NCBI GenBank assembly: GCA_016710595.1 | Contig: JADJVM010000008.1 | Span: 186,001-250,000, forward strand | Direction: 5' to 3' | Source: Niastella sp. | GTDB taxonomy: Bacteria > Bacteroidota > Bacteroidia > Chitinophagales > Chitinophagaceae | Length of the DNA stretch: 64,000 bases | Part shown: in pieces, positions 53,732-61,748 of the stretch | Numbering within the stretch: the first letter of the stretch is position 1 | Layout of the letters: every line of letters begins with the position of its first letter | Made by a program: the position numbers and the translations under genes | Notes under the pieces: generated by a model | The model's input: the letters and a program-made list of their open reading frames with translations, nothing else | Database searches by the model: none | Told to the model about the DNA's origin: nothing

Positions 53732-54544
53732 TTATTTTTCCATTTGTTCAATTACCGCATGAGATACGCCGGTAAGAGAAAAACCACCATCATGAAACAG
53801 GTTTTGCATGGTTACCATTTTTGTAAGGTCAGAAAACAGGCTTACAATATAATTGGCACAATCCGCAGCGCTGGCATTGCCCAATGGGCTCATAAATTCA
53901 GCATAATTCATAAACCCGTCAAAACCTTTTACACCACTACCAGCCGTGGTACGGGTAGGTGATTGAGAAATCGTATTGATGCGTACATGTTTTTTTAAAC
54001 CATAATGATAGCCAAAACTGCGGGCTACACTTTCTAATAAAGCTTTGGCATCGGCCATTTCATTATAATCAGGGAAAACCCTTTGTGCAGCAATATAGGT
54101 AAGCGCTACTACACTGCTCCATTCTTTTAAAGCATCTTTTTTCATGCAGGTTGCCAAAATCCGGTGCAGGCTTATGGCAGAAATGTCTAAGGTTTTAGCA
54201 TTAAAACCATAGTCAATTTCAGTATATGATTTTCCTTTGCGCATATTTACACTCATGCCAATGGAATGCAAAATAAAATCAAAACTTCCTCCAAAATGTT
54301 CCATGGTTTTATCAATGAGGTTTGTTACATCATCATCACTACTTACATCGCAGGGTATCACCGGGGCATTAATTTTTTCGGCAAGTTTGTTTATCTCACC
54401 CATGCGCATGGCAACGGGAGCATTGGTAAGTACAATCTCAGCGCCTTCTTCATGACAGCGCAATGCAGTGATCCAGGCAATTGAATTTTCGTCTAATGCG
54501 CCAAAGATGATCCCTTTTTTCCCTTTTAGTAAGTTGTAACTCAT
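53732..54544 (-). CDS. fabI: Enoyl-[acyl-carrier-protein] reductase
   Basis: A 270-residue NADH-dependent enzyme that completes each fatty-acid elongation cycle. The ATG at 54544 (SYNLLKGKKGIIFGAL follows) is chosen; the longer frame begins at a TTG at 54589 inside the upstream gene. Motifs are the nucleotide site GIIFGALDENSIAWITALRC, FDFILHSIGMSVN, and the active site DYNEMADAKALLESVARSFG with Tyr and Lys six residues apart, as in FabI. NTISQSPTRTTAGSGV follows. Typical length and intact catalytic residues. It pairs functionally with accB and accC elsewhere in the window. Confidence 0.94.
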   Translation of the reverse strand: MSYNLLKGKKGIIFGALDENSIAWITALRCHEEGAEIVLTNAPVAMRMGEINKLAEKINAPVIPCDVSSDDDVTNLIDKTMEHFGGSFDFILHSIGMSVNMRKGKSYTEIDYGFNAKTLDISAISLHRILATCMKKDALKEWSSVVALTYIAAQRVFPDYNEMADAKALLESVARSFGYHYGLKKHVRINTISQSPTRTTAGSGVKGFDGFMNYAEFMSPLGNASAADCANYIVSLFSDLTKMVTMQNLFHDGGFSLTGVSHAVIEQMEK

Positions 54545-54585
54545 AACATTTTTATTTAGCATTGAAGTTGTAAAAATAATCTTTA

Positions 54586-54792
54586 TCAACCAAACAAAGT
54601 GGCAGAAAACTTAAGTATAAAAAAATCAACCAGGAATACGAGAATAAAAACCGCTATAAAATGAAACAAAAAATATAAGAATAAATGATTTACACTTTTG
54701 CGTGGATCAATTAACCTCCTGATGGCCTTATGCACAGCATAACCCAGTAATAATACAAATACAATGATGAGGAGAATATAGAGTTTATGCAA
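54586..54792 (-). CDS. Small two-helix membrane protein
   Basis: A 68-residue protein with hydrophobic helices at about residues 4-20 and 37-60, separated by a basic loop (HKAIRRLIDPRKSVNHLF). It should be an inner-membrane protein with its loop in the cytosol by the positive-inside rule. I do not recognise a family. It lies 41 bases before the fabI start on the same strand and may be co-transcribed with it. Coding is supported by its composition and position only. Confidence 0.6.
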   Translation of the reverse strand: MHKLYILLIIVFVLLLGYAVHKAIRRLIDPRKSVNHLFLYFLFHFIAVFILVFLVDFFILKFSATLFG

Positions 54793-54883
54793 AATGAAAA
54801 TCTAATTTTTATTGCCTGTTATTTTTTTAATGGGCTATTTCTTCTTTTAGAAGATTTCTCAATTAAAACATATCATGCATTCT

Positions 54884-57766
54884 TTATTGCAATAGGGTTG
54901 TAGTACCTTTTCTATATACCGTTTTACCAAGGTAATCTATCCCCTGTGCAATCCATACATACGTACCGGTTGATTGCAATACACCCTGAATGCGGCCATT
55001 CCAACCCTGGTGAAAATTACTTGTACTAAATACCAACTGCCCCCACCGGTTGTAAACTCTAAAAAATTGGGTTTGCTTCATTCCTACAGGTATGGCCCTT
55101 AATATATCATTGGTGCCATCATTATTTGGTGTGAAGGCAGAGGGAACATAAATTTCAGGCCCTTTATAAACTTTGATATGAATCCTGGCAGAGCCTTCGC
55201 AGTTTTCGGCAGTTCTTCCGGTAACTTCATAAATCATATCATGATCAATCGTTGCAATGGGTGTTTGTGCAGATGGATTATTGAGGCCATAAACTGGATC
55301 CCATGAATAAGTACGTACCCCGCTACTGCCTAACTCTACTGCATATAATTGAATGGGCTGCCCCATGGCTGCAACCGTATCGTATCCTGCAAACATTCTT
55401 ACTGATGGTGTTACTTTTACCATTACCGTATCATACACTAAAGAATTACATCCGTTCGCATCTTTCACTTTCAAATAATAATACCTGTTTTCTAGAGGTC
55501 GCACCACGGTAGGATTTGCTGAATGAGGGTCGCTTAACCAATCGGTGGGTGTCCAGCTAAATGCAGTACCGCCACTACCATGTAACTCAATATTTCCACC
55601 CACACAAATGGCTACATCTTCTCCTGCATTGGGTATCGGTGCAGGGTTTACCCAAACGGATACACTATCTTTTTTATTACATATTCCCTTTGTAGCCGTT
55701 ACAATATATTTCGTATCTACAGTTGGATTGGCAACAGGATTTTTGATACCGGCATTGCTTAAATGTGCAGCGGGCACCCAGGCAAAAGAACTCGCATCAG
55801 AGATTAATGGCAAAGGATATGAAGTAGCACCTTCGCATATAGGTGGGAGTAGGCCTGCCTGTAATATAATATCATTATTAAGCCCAATCACAATATTTTG
55901 AGGTGCCGATAGGCAGCCATTGGCATCTTTGATCTTAATGGTGTAATTGCCCTGCCTTACCGGAAAATTATTATTGTTTTGATAACTGGTTCCATTATTA
56001 ATTGAATACAGAATGGATGGTTTACCACCCGAAGCATTAATAATAATATGACCATCGGCATTCCCTGTACAACTTGCAAAGCTGGTATCAATTTGTTGAA
56101 TTAACAGGTCGGGGTATGATTGTATTAAACTGGTGCTTACACTATCCATACAGCCTGATGCATCTTTTATTCTAATCGTATAATTGCCCACAGGTAAGTT
56201 ATTATACTGGGTAGCTGGTTGCCAGGCCTGGTTATTCAATGAATACTCAACTGGCACCTGCCATCCTGTACCAATAGATGTTTTAATTTGTCCTGTATTT
56301 CCACCGGCACAAACAATATCTGTAGTCGCATCCATCCGAATCGTTTTCCATTTTATATTAATAGAATCCCTGGCATTACAAGTGCCTATGCTGGCTGTGC
56401 AATAATATTTTGTGTACTCATGTTGTGGCGTAGCAATGGGGGTGCGGATATTGGCATTGTTTAATGAAGCATTTGCATCCCATTGATAAGTAGTAAAACC
56501 AGATGAAGCATTAATTGTAATATTTGAATTACGGCAAATAAATGCAGTATCCGGATGTTGGCCGGGAAATACTGTAAGCGTATCAAAATCTCTTAATTCA
56601 ATCGTAGCGCTATCAGTAGGAATGGTGCTGCTGCCACAAGCGGCCAGGGTATAAATTTTTAAAATTTCTGTTCCTTCAGTAATATTATCAATTAAAGGAT
56701 GAATATTTAATAATACTTCTGACTGGCCGGCGGGAATCGTAACACTGTTGGGCATCGTTTGTACATCTACACCATTGGTTATCGTACCACCATAGGCCAG
56801 GTTTACCACCTGCGAAAATGAGGAAGCATTCCTTCTTTTTATTTTCAAAGATCCGGTTACACATCCTTCTACCAAATAACTTACCCCATTTGCATCTGTT
56901 TGGGTAAGGTTTGTGAGTTCAAATGAATTGGAGCTTAAACTTTTGGCCTCTAAGAACACACCACTATCATACAGACCATCACCCACATCGGATATCACTA
57001 ATTTTAAATGATACGTTTGGCAGGGTACTACTTGTGCCAGTGCAGTAAGAACCGTTGTATGACCATCGTGAGAAAGATATGTACCTGAAGTATTATCTAC
57101 GTAATAGCTGGTATTGGCTGGGCACAAGGCATTTCCCAAAAAGTCTTTTACATTATTTATATTGAAAATAGATACCGGTAAAGTGGTATTGGGTACCAGC
57201 GCAATATTGGTGGGTGTAGGGAATCCCGGGCCGGATATAAAGAAAGCAAATGCATCATTGTATGAGCTGAATGCACCTGGGCAGGCAAAAGCAGCCGTGT
57301 ATTCTTCGGAGCTAAATACATACCTGAATTTTATGGAATCACCCAGGGGGATAAAATCAAATTCTAAAATGCCTGCGTCATTTAATTCGCTTAATGGGAA
57401 CCCAATGGCATTGGCAAGTTGGGCATCGCCACCTAAGCCCCAACTGTTATCGGCCAGTATATTATCAGCAATATCAAAGCCTGAAATATCAACTCCATTA
57501 CCACTGTTATCTGTTTTGGCTTTACCATTTGTTATTACAATCCCACTATCTAAACCCAAGCCTACATTGGGGCGGCTATTAAAGTAGCCTGCCATTTGAT
57601 TATTTCCGGTAAAGGTTACATTACTAATACTTACGCCATCACCTACTAAGTGCTGAGCCAAAGCCTGTGCATTCGTGTAAGGAGAAATGGTTAACTGGGC
57701 CGAAGCATGGATACCGAAGCCTAAAAAAATGATGCAATAAAAACAGAAGTGTAATTTTGAAATCAT
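54884..57766 (-). CDS. Large T9SS type B cargo protein with choice-of-anchor L domain
   Basis: A 960-residue secreted protein from the ATG at 57766. A signal peptide ends near residue 24 (IHASAQ). Residues about 25-285 are a choice-of-anchor L domain, with LVGDGVSISNVTFTGNNQMA, FRYVFSSEEYTAAFACPGAF and VVPCQTYHLKLVISDVGDGL. PKD- and SprB-type repeats follow (DASGCMDSVSTSL, SFASCTGNADGHIIINASGG and DANGCLSAPQNIVI). The C-terminal GPEIYVPSAFTPNNDGTNDI and FFRVYNRWGQLVFSTSNFHQ form a type B gliding sorting signal. It is probably a surface adhesin secreted by type IX secretion. Confidence 0.9.
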   Translation of the reverse strand: MISKLHFCFYCIIFLGFGIHASAQLTISPYTNAQALAQHLVGDGVSISNVTFTGNNQMAGYFNSRPNVGLGLDSGIVITNGKAKTDNSGNGVDISGFDIADNILADNSWGLGGDAQLANAIGFPLSELNDAGILEFDFIPLGDSIKFRYVFSSEEYTAAFACPGAFSSYNDAFAFFISGPGFPTPTNIALVPNTTLPVSIFNINNVKDFLGNALCPANTSYYVDNTSGTYLSHDGHTTVLTALAQVVPCQTYHLKLVISDVGDGLYDSGVFLEAKSLSSNSFELTNLTQTDANGVSYLVEGCVTGSLKIKRRNASSFSQVVNLAYGGTITNGVDVQTMPNSVTIPAGQSEVLLNIHPLIDNITEGTEILKIYTLAACGSSTIPTDSATIELRDFDTLTVFPGQHPDTAFICRNSNITINASSGFTTYQWDANASLNNANIRTPIATPQHEYTKYYCTASIGTCNARDSINIKWKTIRMDATTDIVCAGGNTGQIKTSIGTGWQVPVEYSLNNQAWQPATQYNNLPVGNYTIRIKDASGCMDSVSTSLIQSYPDLLIQQIDTSFASCTGNADGHIIINASGGKPSILYSINNGTSYQNNNNFPVRQGNYTIKIKDANGCLSAPQNIVIGLNNDIILQAGLLPPICEGATSYPLPLISDASSFAWVPAAHLSNAGIKNPVANPTVDTKYIVTATKGICNKKDSVSVWVNPAPIPNAGEDVAICVGGNIELHGSGGTAFSWTPTDWLSDPHSANPTVVRPLENRYYYLKVKDANGCNSLVYDTVMVKVTPSVRMFAGYDTVAAMGQPIQLYAVELGSSGVRTYSWDPVYGLNNPSAQTPIATIDHDMIYEVTGRTAENCEGSARIHIKVYKGPEIYVPSAFTPNNDGTNDILRAIPVGMKQTQFFRVYNRWGQLVFSTSNFHQGWNGRIQGVLQSTGTYVWIAQGIDYLGKTVYRKGTTTLLQ

Positions 57767-57804
57767 AAACAAATTAAGGCTCTAAAAGTACTAATATTAT
57801 TATG

Positions 57805-57835
57805 AAAAATGCCGGTAAACTTTACCGGCATTTTT
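57805..57835 (-). terminator. Terminator of mdh
   Basis: Arms 57805-57819 and 57821-57835 are exactly complementary over 15 bases around a single central base; the arms end in A and T runs. It lies just downstream of the mdh stop on the minus strand. Confidence 0.82.
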
Positions 57836-57866
57836 AAAAATTAAGATCCATTAAATCTTTTTAATA

Positions 57867-58799
57867 TCAGGATAATGTACTTAAAGTTTCATTCATTTTA
57901 CGTACAGCATCAGCGCTTTTATTAAACATTTCTTTCTCCTGGTCATTCAGTTTAAAATCAATGATTTTCTCCCACCCATTTTTTCCAATAATTACGGGAA
58001 CGCCAATGCAAATATCCTTTTGCCCATATTCACCATCTAAATAAACACAGCAGGGTACCATTTTCTTTTCATCTCTTACAATTGCTTCTACCAGCGACGC
58101 ACCTGCAGCGCCGGGTGCATACCAGGCAGAAGTACCCAGTAAAGCGGTAAGAGTAGCGCCGCCAACCATGGTGCTGGCAGCTACTTTTTTGGCTTTTTCT
58201 TCATCTAAAAATTCAGATACGGGGATACCGCAATAAGTAGCCAACCTGGTTAATGGGATCATGGTAGTATCACCATGGCCACCAATTACATTGGCTTGTA
58301 AATCATTTGGTGAGCAAGGGATAGCCTGGCTTAAAAAATACCGGAACCTTGCACTATCCAGGATCCCGCCCATACCAATGATCCTGTTCTTGGGCAACCC
58401 ACTGGATTTTAGCGCCAGGTACGTCATCGTATCCATTGGATTGCTAATAATAATAATAATACATTCAGGTGAATGTTTTAAAATGTTTTCTGTAACTGAT
58501 TTTACAATGCCGGCATTAATGCCAATCAATTCTTCCCTGGTCATTCCCGGTTTACGGGGAATACCCGAGGTAATAACTGCCACTGTACTTCCGGCCGTTT
58601 TGCTGTAATCATTTGTACTACCTATAATACGGGTGTCAAATCCTTCTATTTGTGCCGTTTGCATAAGATCCATTGCCTTGCCCTCTGCTACGCCCTCTTT
58701 AATATCAACAATTACCAATTCATCACAAATTTGTTTGCGGGCAATATTGTCAGCACAGGTAGCTCCTACAGCACCAGCGCCTACTACAGTTACTTTCAT
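57867..58799 (-). CDS. mdh: Malate dehydrogenase
   Basis: A 310-residue NAD-dependent TCA-cycle enzyme of the LDH-like MDH group. The ATG at 58799 is chosen because the family starts with KVTVVGAGAVGATCADNIA and an exact -7 promoter box lies just upstream; a longer frame to 58886 would start before that promoter. Further motifs are RKPGMTREELIGINAGIVK, IISNPMDTMTYLAL, GGILDSARFRYFL and the active-site NVIGGHGDTTMIPLTRLA. The catalytic histidine is in GGHGD. Length is normal for bacterial MDH. Confidence 0.95.
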   Translation of the reverse strand: MKVTVVGAGAVGATCADNIARKQICDELVIVDIKEGVAEGKAMDLMQTAQIEGFDTRIIGSTNDYSKTAGSTVAVITSGIPRKPGMTREELIGINAGIVKSVTENILKHSPECIIIIISNPMDTMTYLALKSSGLPKNRIIGMGGILDSARFRYFLSQAIPCSPNDLQANVIGGHGDTTMIPLTRLATYCGIPVSEFLDEEKAKKVAASTMVGGATLTALLGTSAWYAPGAAGASLVEAIVRDEKKMVPCCVYLDGEYGQKDICIGVPVIIGKNGWEKIIDFKLNDQEKEMFNKSADAVRKMNETLSTLS

Positions 58800-58838
58800 A
58801 AGAAAAAATTTATTTTTGAGTGAGAGATTTTTGAGTTG

Positions 58839-58846
58839 CAAAGGTA
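58839..58846 (-). promoter_or_regulatory. -7 promoter element of mdh
   Basis: Minus-strand TACCTTTG matches TAnnTTTG exactly and would start transcription near 58832, about 33 bases before the mdh ATG. Confidence 0.5.
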
Positions 58847-58940
58847 AATATTTATCACTACATAATTTTAATGCTAATAATTGCAACCATGATCATTATG
58901 TAAACTCCCAAGATCAGGTTTAAAAAAGAGCAGAAACGAA

Positions 58941-58972
58941 TTTCATATTTAAGGCTGGGTTTCCTACTTTTG
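58941..58972 (+). promoter_or_regulatory. Promoter of efp
   Basis: TTTC at 58941-58944, a 20-base spacer and TACTTTTG at 58965-58972 fit the Bacteroidota promoter with one mismatch in the -33 box. Transcription would start near 58979, about 20 bases before the efp ATG. Confidence 0.55.
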
Positions 58973-58998
58973 CAGCCTTAAAGAACTAAAATCAAATT

Positions 58999-59562
58999 AT
59001 GGCAACTACAGCAGATATGCGTTCAGGGCTTATCTTAAAAATAGATGGCAACCTGTACACGGTGATAGAATTTGGGCAAAACAAAACTGCCCGTGCGGCC
59101 GCAAAAGTGTGGGCAAAAATGAAGGGGGTAGATAATAGCCGCACTCTTGAAATTACCTGGAACAGTGGTGAAACCATTTACCCGGTAAGAGTAGAAAAGA
59201 AAGCGTATCAATATTTATATAAAGATGATACCGGTTATAGTTTTATGGACAATGAAACTTTTGAACAGGTTACTGTTGCAGAAAGCATGGTAGATGCACC
59301 CCAGTTTTTAAAAGAAGGACAGGAAGTAAGCGTTTTAATAAATGGAGAAACAGATCTTCCGATGGGGGTGGAATTGCCCGATAAGATTGTATTAATGGTA
59401 ACCTATAGCGAACCGGGTATAAAGGGAGATACAGCAACCCGTACCCTGAAACCGGCAACCGTAGAAACCGGTGCTACTGTAAATGTCCCTCTTTTTGTAA
59501 ATGAAGGTGAAATGATACGCATCAACACCAAGTCTGGTGAATATGTAGAACGGGTAAAATAA
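58999..59562 (+). CDS. efp: Elongation factor P with arginine at the loop tip
   Basis: A 187-residue translation factor that helps ribosomes at polyproline stretches. Its three beta-barrel domains are recognisable: N-terminal ADMRSGLILKIDGNLYTVIE, middle YQYLYKDDTGYSFMDNETFE, and C-terminal VTYSEPGIKGDTATRTLKPA followed by VPLFVNEGEMIRINT. In most EF-P the first-domain loop reads KPGKG with a modified lysine. Here the loop is GQNKTARAAAKV, and arginine R32 aligns to that tip position. Some bacteria use a rhamnosylated arginine at this position. It has its own promoter and terminator. Overall length and domains are standard. Confidence 0.93.
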   Translation: MATTADMRSGLILKIDGNLYTVIEFGQNKTARAAAKVWAKMKGVDNSRTLEITWNSGETIYPVRVEKKAYQYLYKDDTGYSFMDNETFEQVTVAESMVDAPQFLKEGQEVSVLINGETDLPMGVELPDKIVLMVTYSEPGIKGDTATRTLKPATVETGATVNVPLFVNEGEMIRINTKSGEYVERVK

Positions 59563-59577
59563 TTTTAAGATGAGATA

Positions 59578-59606
59578 AAGGGTGGATTTTCCTCCCTTAT
59601 TTTTTT
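59578..59606 (+). terminator. Terminator of efp
   Basis: Arms 59578-59586 and 59590-59598 form a 9-base-pair stem with one T-T mismatch and a 3-base loop, followed by a T run at 59600-59606. It begins 15 bases after the efp stop. Confidence 0.85.
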
Positions 59607-59774
59607 GCTGTTTTCAATCTAAAATCAAAGATTTTTATTCAATTTCGATGAAATTTGAACAAAAACAGGCTCATTTTCGGTAAAATCTTATAAATATTTC
59701 TTGGTTCTATATTTAATCATTCCATATCTTAGCTGCCCGTTTGTCTATCTCATTCATCATTTTAACTAACACAC

Positions 59775-60248
59775 ATGGATATTAAACAAATTCAGGAGCT
59801 GGTAAAGCTCATTAATAAAACCTCCATAGGAGAAATTACGATTGAAGAGGATGGCACTAAAATTACCATCAAGCAAAAAAAAGAACCTTCTCAAAAAATT
59901 TATACGAATGCTTCAGCTCCTCAAGTTGCAGCACCAGCAGTAGCAAGTACTCCGCAGGCTCCGGCAGCAACTCCGGCAAAACCGGCAGCAGAGCCTGTAA
60001 AAGATAATTTAATAACTATTAAAAGTCCAATGATTGGCACATTCTATCGCCAGGCAGGGCCTGATAAACCGTTGTTTGTAAATGTAGGAGACGAAGTGAG
60101 TCCCGGTAAAGTTGTGTGTATTATAGAAGCCATGAAACTCTTTAATGAAATTGAAAGCGAAGTAAAAGGAAAGATTGTAAAAATACTGGTGGATGATGCA
60201 AGCCCGGTAGAATATGATCAGCCTCTTTTCCTGGTTGATCCTTCTTAA
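59775..60248 (+). CDS. accB: Acetyl-CoA carboxylase biotin carboxyl carrier protein
   Basis: A 157-residue carrier. An N-terminal helical region ([20 protein letters not shown]) is joined by an alanine-proline linker (about residues 48-78) to a C-terminal biotinyl domain with [14 protein letters not shown], in which K121 is the biotin site. [20 protein letters not shown] is the preceding strand. It carries carboxybiotin between AccC and the carboxyltransferase. It starts 212 bases after efp and is followed by accC after 90 bases, the usual bacterial order. Confidence 0.94.
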   Translation: MDIKQIQELVKLINKTSIGEITIEEDGTKITIKQKKEPSQKIYTNASAPQVAAPAVASTPQAPAATPAKPAAEPVKDNLITIKSPMIGTFYRQAGPDKPLFVNVGDEVSPGKVVCIIEAMKLFNEIESEVKGKIVKILVDDASPVEYDQPLFLVDPS

Positions 60249-60338
60249 TTACTTGACTAAAAATTTCAAGTAAATAAATTAAAGAATTGATAACCATTAT
60301 AATTTTTAATAATTATAATTCCACACCAAAACAAACCA

Positions 60339-61676
60339 ATGTTTAAAAAAATATTAATTGCAAACCGTGGAGAAATTGCATTAAGGATTATACGTACCTG
60401 TAGAGAAATGGGCATAAAAACGGTAGCCGTTTATTCTACTGCTGATAAAGACAGCCTCCATGTAAAATTTGCTGATGAAGCTGTATGTATTGGCAAACCT
60501 GCCAGTGCAGATAGTTATTTACGCATACCTAATATTATTGCCGCTGCAGAAATAACCAATGCCGATGCAATTCATCCGGGGTATGGTTTCCTGGCAGAAA
60601 ATGCAAAATTTTCAGAAATTTGTAAAGCATCGGGAATCAAATTCATTGGGCCTACGCCCGAAATGATCAATGCAATGGGTGATAAAGTAACGGCTAAAGA
60701 AACCATGATCAAGGCCGGAGTTCCTGTGGTACCGGGGGTAGAAGGGCTTTTGAGAGATGTAAACCATGCTAAAGAAGCTGCTAACTCAATTGGTTACCCC
60801 GTTATATTAAAAGCTACAGCAGGTGGTGGTGGAAAAGGGATGCGGGTAGTATGGCATGAGGAGGAAATAGAAAAAGCATTTGAAACGGCTAAGATGGAAG
60901 CTGCTGCCTCGTTTAAAAATGATGGTATCTATATGGAAAAATTTGTGGAAGAACCCCGCCATATTGAAATACAAATTGCGGGTGACCAATACGGCAATAT
61001 ATGCCATCTAAGCGAACGGGATTGTTCTATACAAAGAAGGCATCAAAAATTAGTAGAAGAAAGCCCATCGCCATTTATGACGCCGGAACTGAGAGAAGCC
61101 ATGGGCAATGCGGCCATCAAAGCAGCAGAAGCCATTCAGTATGAAAGCGTAGGTACTGTTGAGTTTTTAGTGGATAAGCATCGCAATTTTTATTTTATGG
61201 AAATGAATACCCGTATCCAGGTAGAACATTGCGTTACTGAAGAAGTGATCAACTACGATCTTATAAAAGAACAAATAAAAATTGCTGCCGGCGATAAAAT
61301 AACAGGAAAAGCTTATTACCCTCAAATGCATGCCATTGAATGCAGGATAAATGCTGAAGATCCCTATAATGATTTCAGACCAAGCCCAGGAAAAATCACT
61401 GTACTGCACACGCCCGGTGGGCATGGGGTAAGGGTAGATAGCCATGTATATGCGGGGTATGTAATTCCGCCTTATTATGATAGCATGATCGCTAAATTAA
61501 TTGCTGTAGCCCAAACAAGGGAAGAAGCTATAAAAACCATGCACCGTGCTTTAAGTGAATATGTAATTGAAGGTATAAAAACGACCATCCCTTTTCATTT
61601 GCAGCTTATGGAAAACGAGCAATTCCAAAGTGGGAATTTCACCACTAAGTTTTTAGAAGGTTTTAAAATGCACTAA
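60339..61676 (+). CDS. accC: Acetyl-CoA carboxylase biotin carboxylase subunit
   Basis: A 445-residue ATP-grasp enzyme that carboxylates biotin on AccB. Motifs are [20 protein letters not shown] at the N-terminus, [19 protein letters not shown], the glycine-rich ATP loop [15 protein letters not shown], and [39 protein letters not shown] and [20 protein letters not shown]. All catalytic segments look intact and the length is typical. It lies 90 bases after accB, and a bidirectional terminator follows. Confidence 0.96.
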   Translation: MFKKILIANRGEIALRIIRTCREMGIKTVAVYSTADKDSLHVKFADEAVCIGKPASADSYLRIPNIIAAAEITNADAIHPGYGFLAENAKFSEICKASGIKFIGPTPEMINAMGDKVTAKETMIKAGVPVVPGVEGLLRDVNHAKEAANSIGYPVILKATAGGGGKGMRVVWHEEEIEKAFETAKMEAAASFKNDGIYMEKFVEEPRHIEIQIAGDQYGNICHLSERDCSIQRRHQKLVEESPSPFMTPELREAMGNAAIKAAEAIQYESVGTVEFLVDKHRNFYFMEMNTRIQVEHCVTEEVINYDLIKEQIKIAAGDKITGKAYYPQMHAIECRINAEDPYNDFRPSPGKITVLHTPGGHGVRVDSHVYAGYVIPPYYDSMIAKLIAVAQTREEAIKTMHRALSEYVIEGIKTTIPFHLQLMENEQFQSGNFTTKFLEGFKMH

Positions 61677-61698
61677 TAATATTCATTCGTCGGAATAA

Positions 61699-61732
61699 AA
61701 AAATCCCTGCCTATATATAAGCAGGGATTTTT
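61699..61732. terminator. Bidirectional terminator between accC and the DUF2723 gene
   Basis: Arms 61699-61710 and 61721-61732 form a perfect 12-base-pair stem with A runs on the left and T runs on the right, so it can stop transcription from both convergent genes. Confidence 0.9.
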
Positions 61733-61748
61733 ATTTATACCTGAAATC

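Noticed and set aside
57114..57587. 157-codon plus-strand frame over the choice-of-anchor L gene
   Set aside because: Antisense to a clearly conserved domain; no promoter or family similarity.
59925..60000. Alanine/proline-rich repetitive stretch
   Set aside because: It is the flexible linker of AccB, not a DNA repeat of independent interest.
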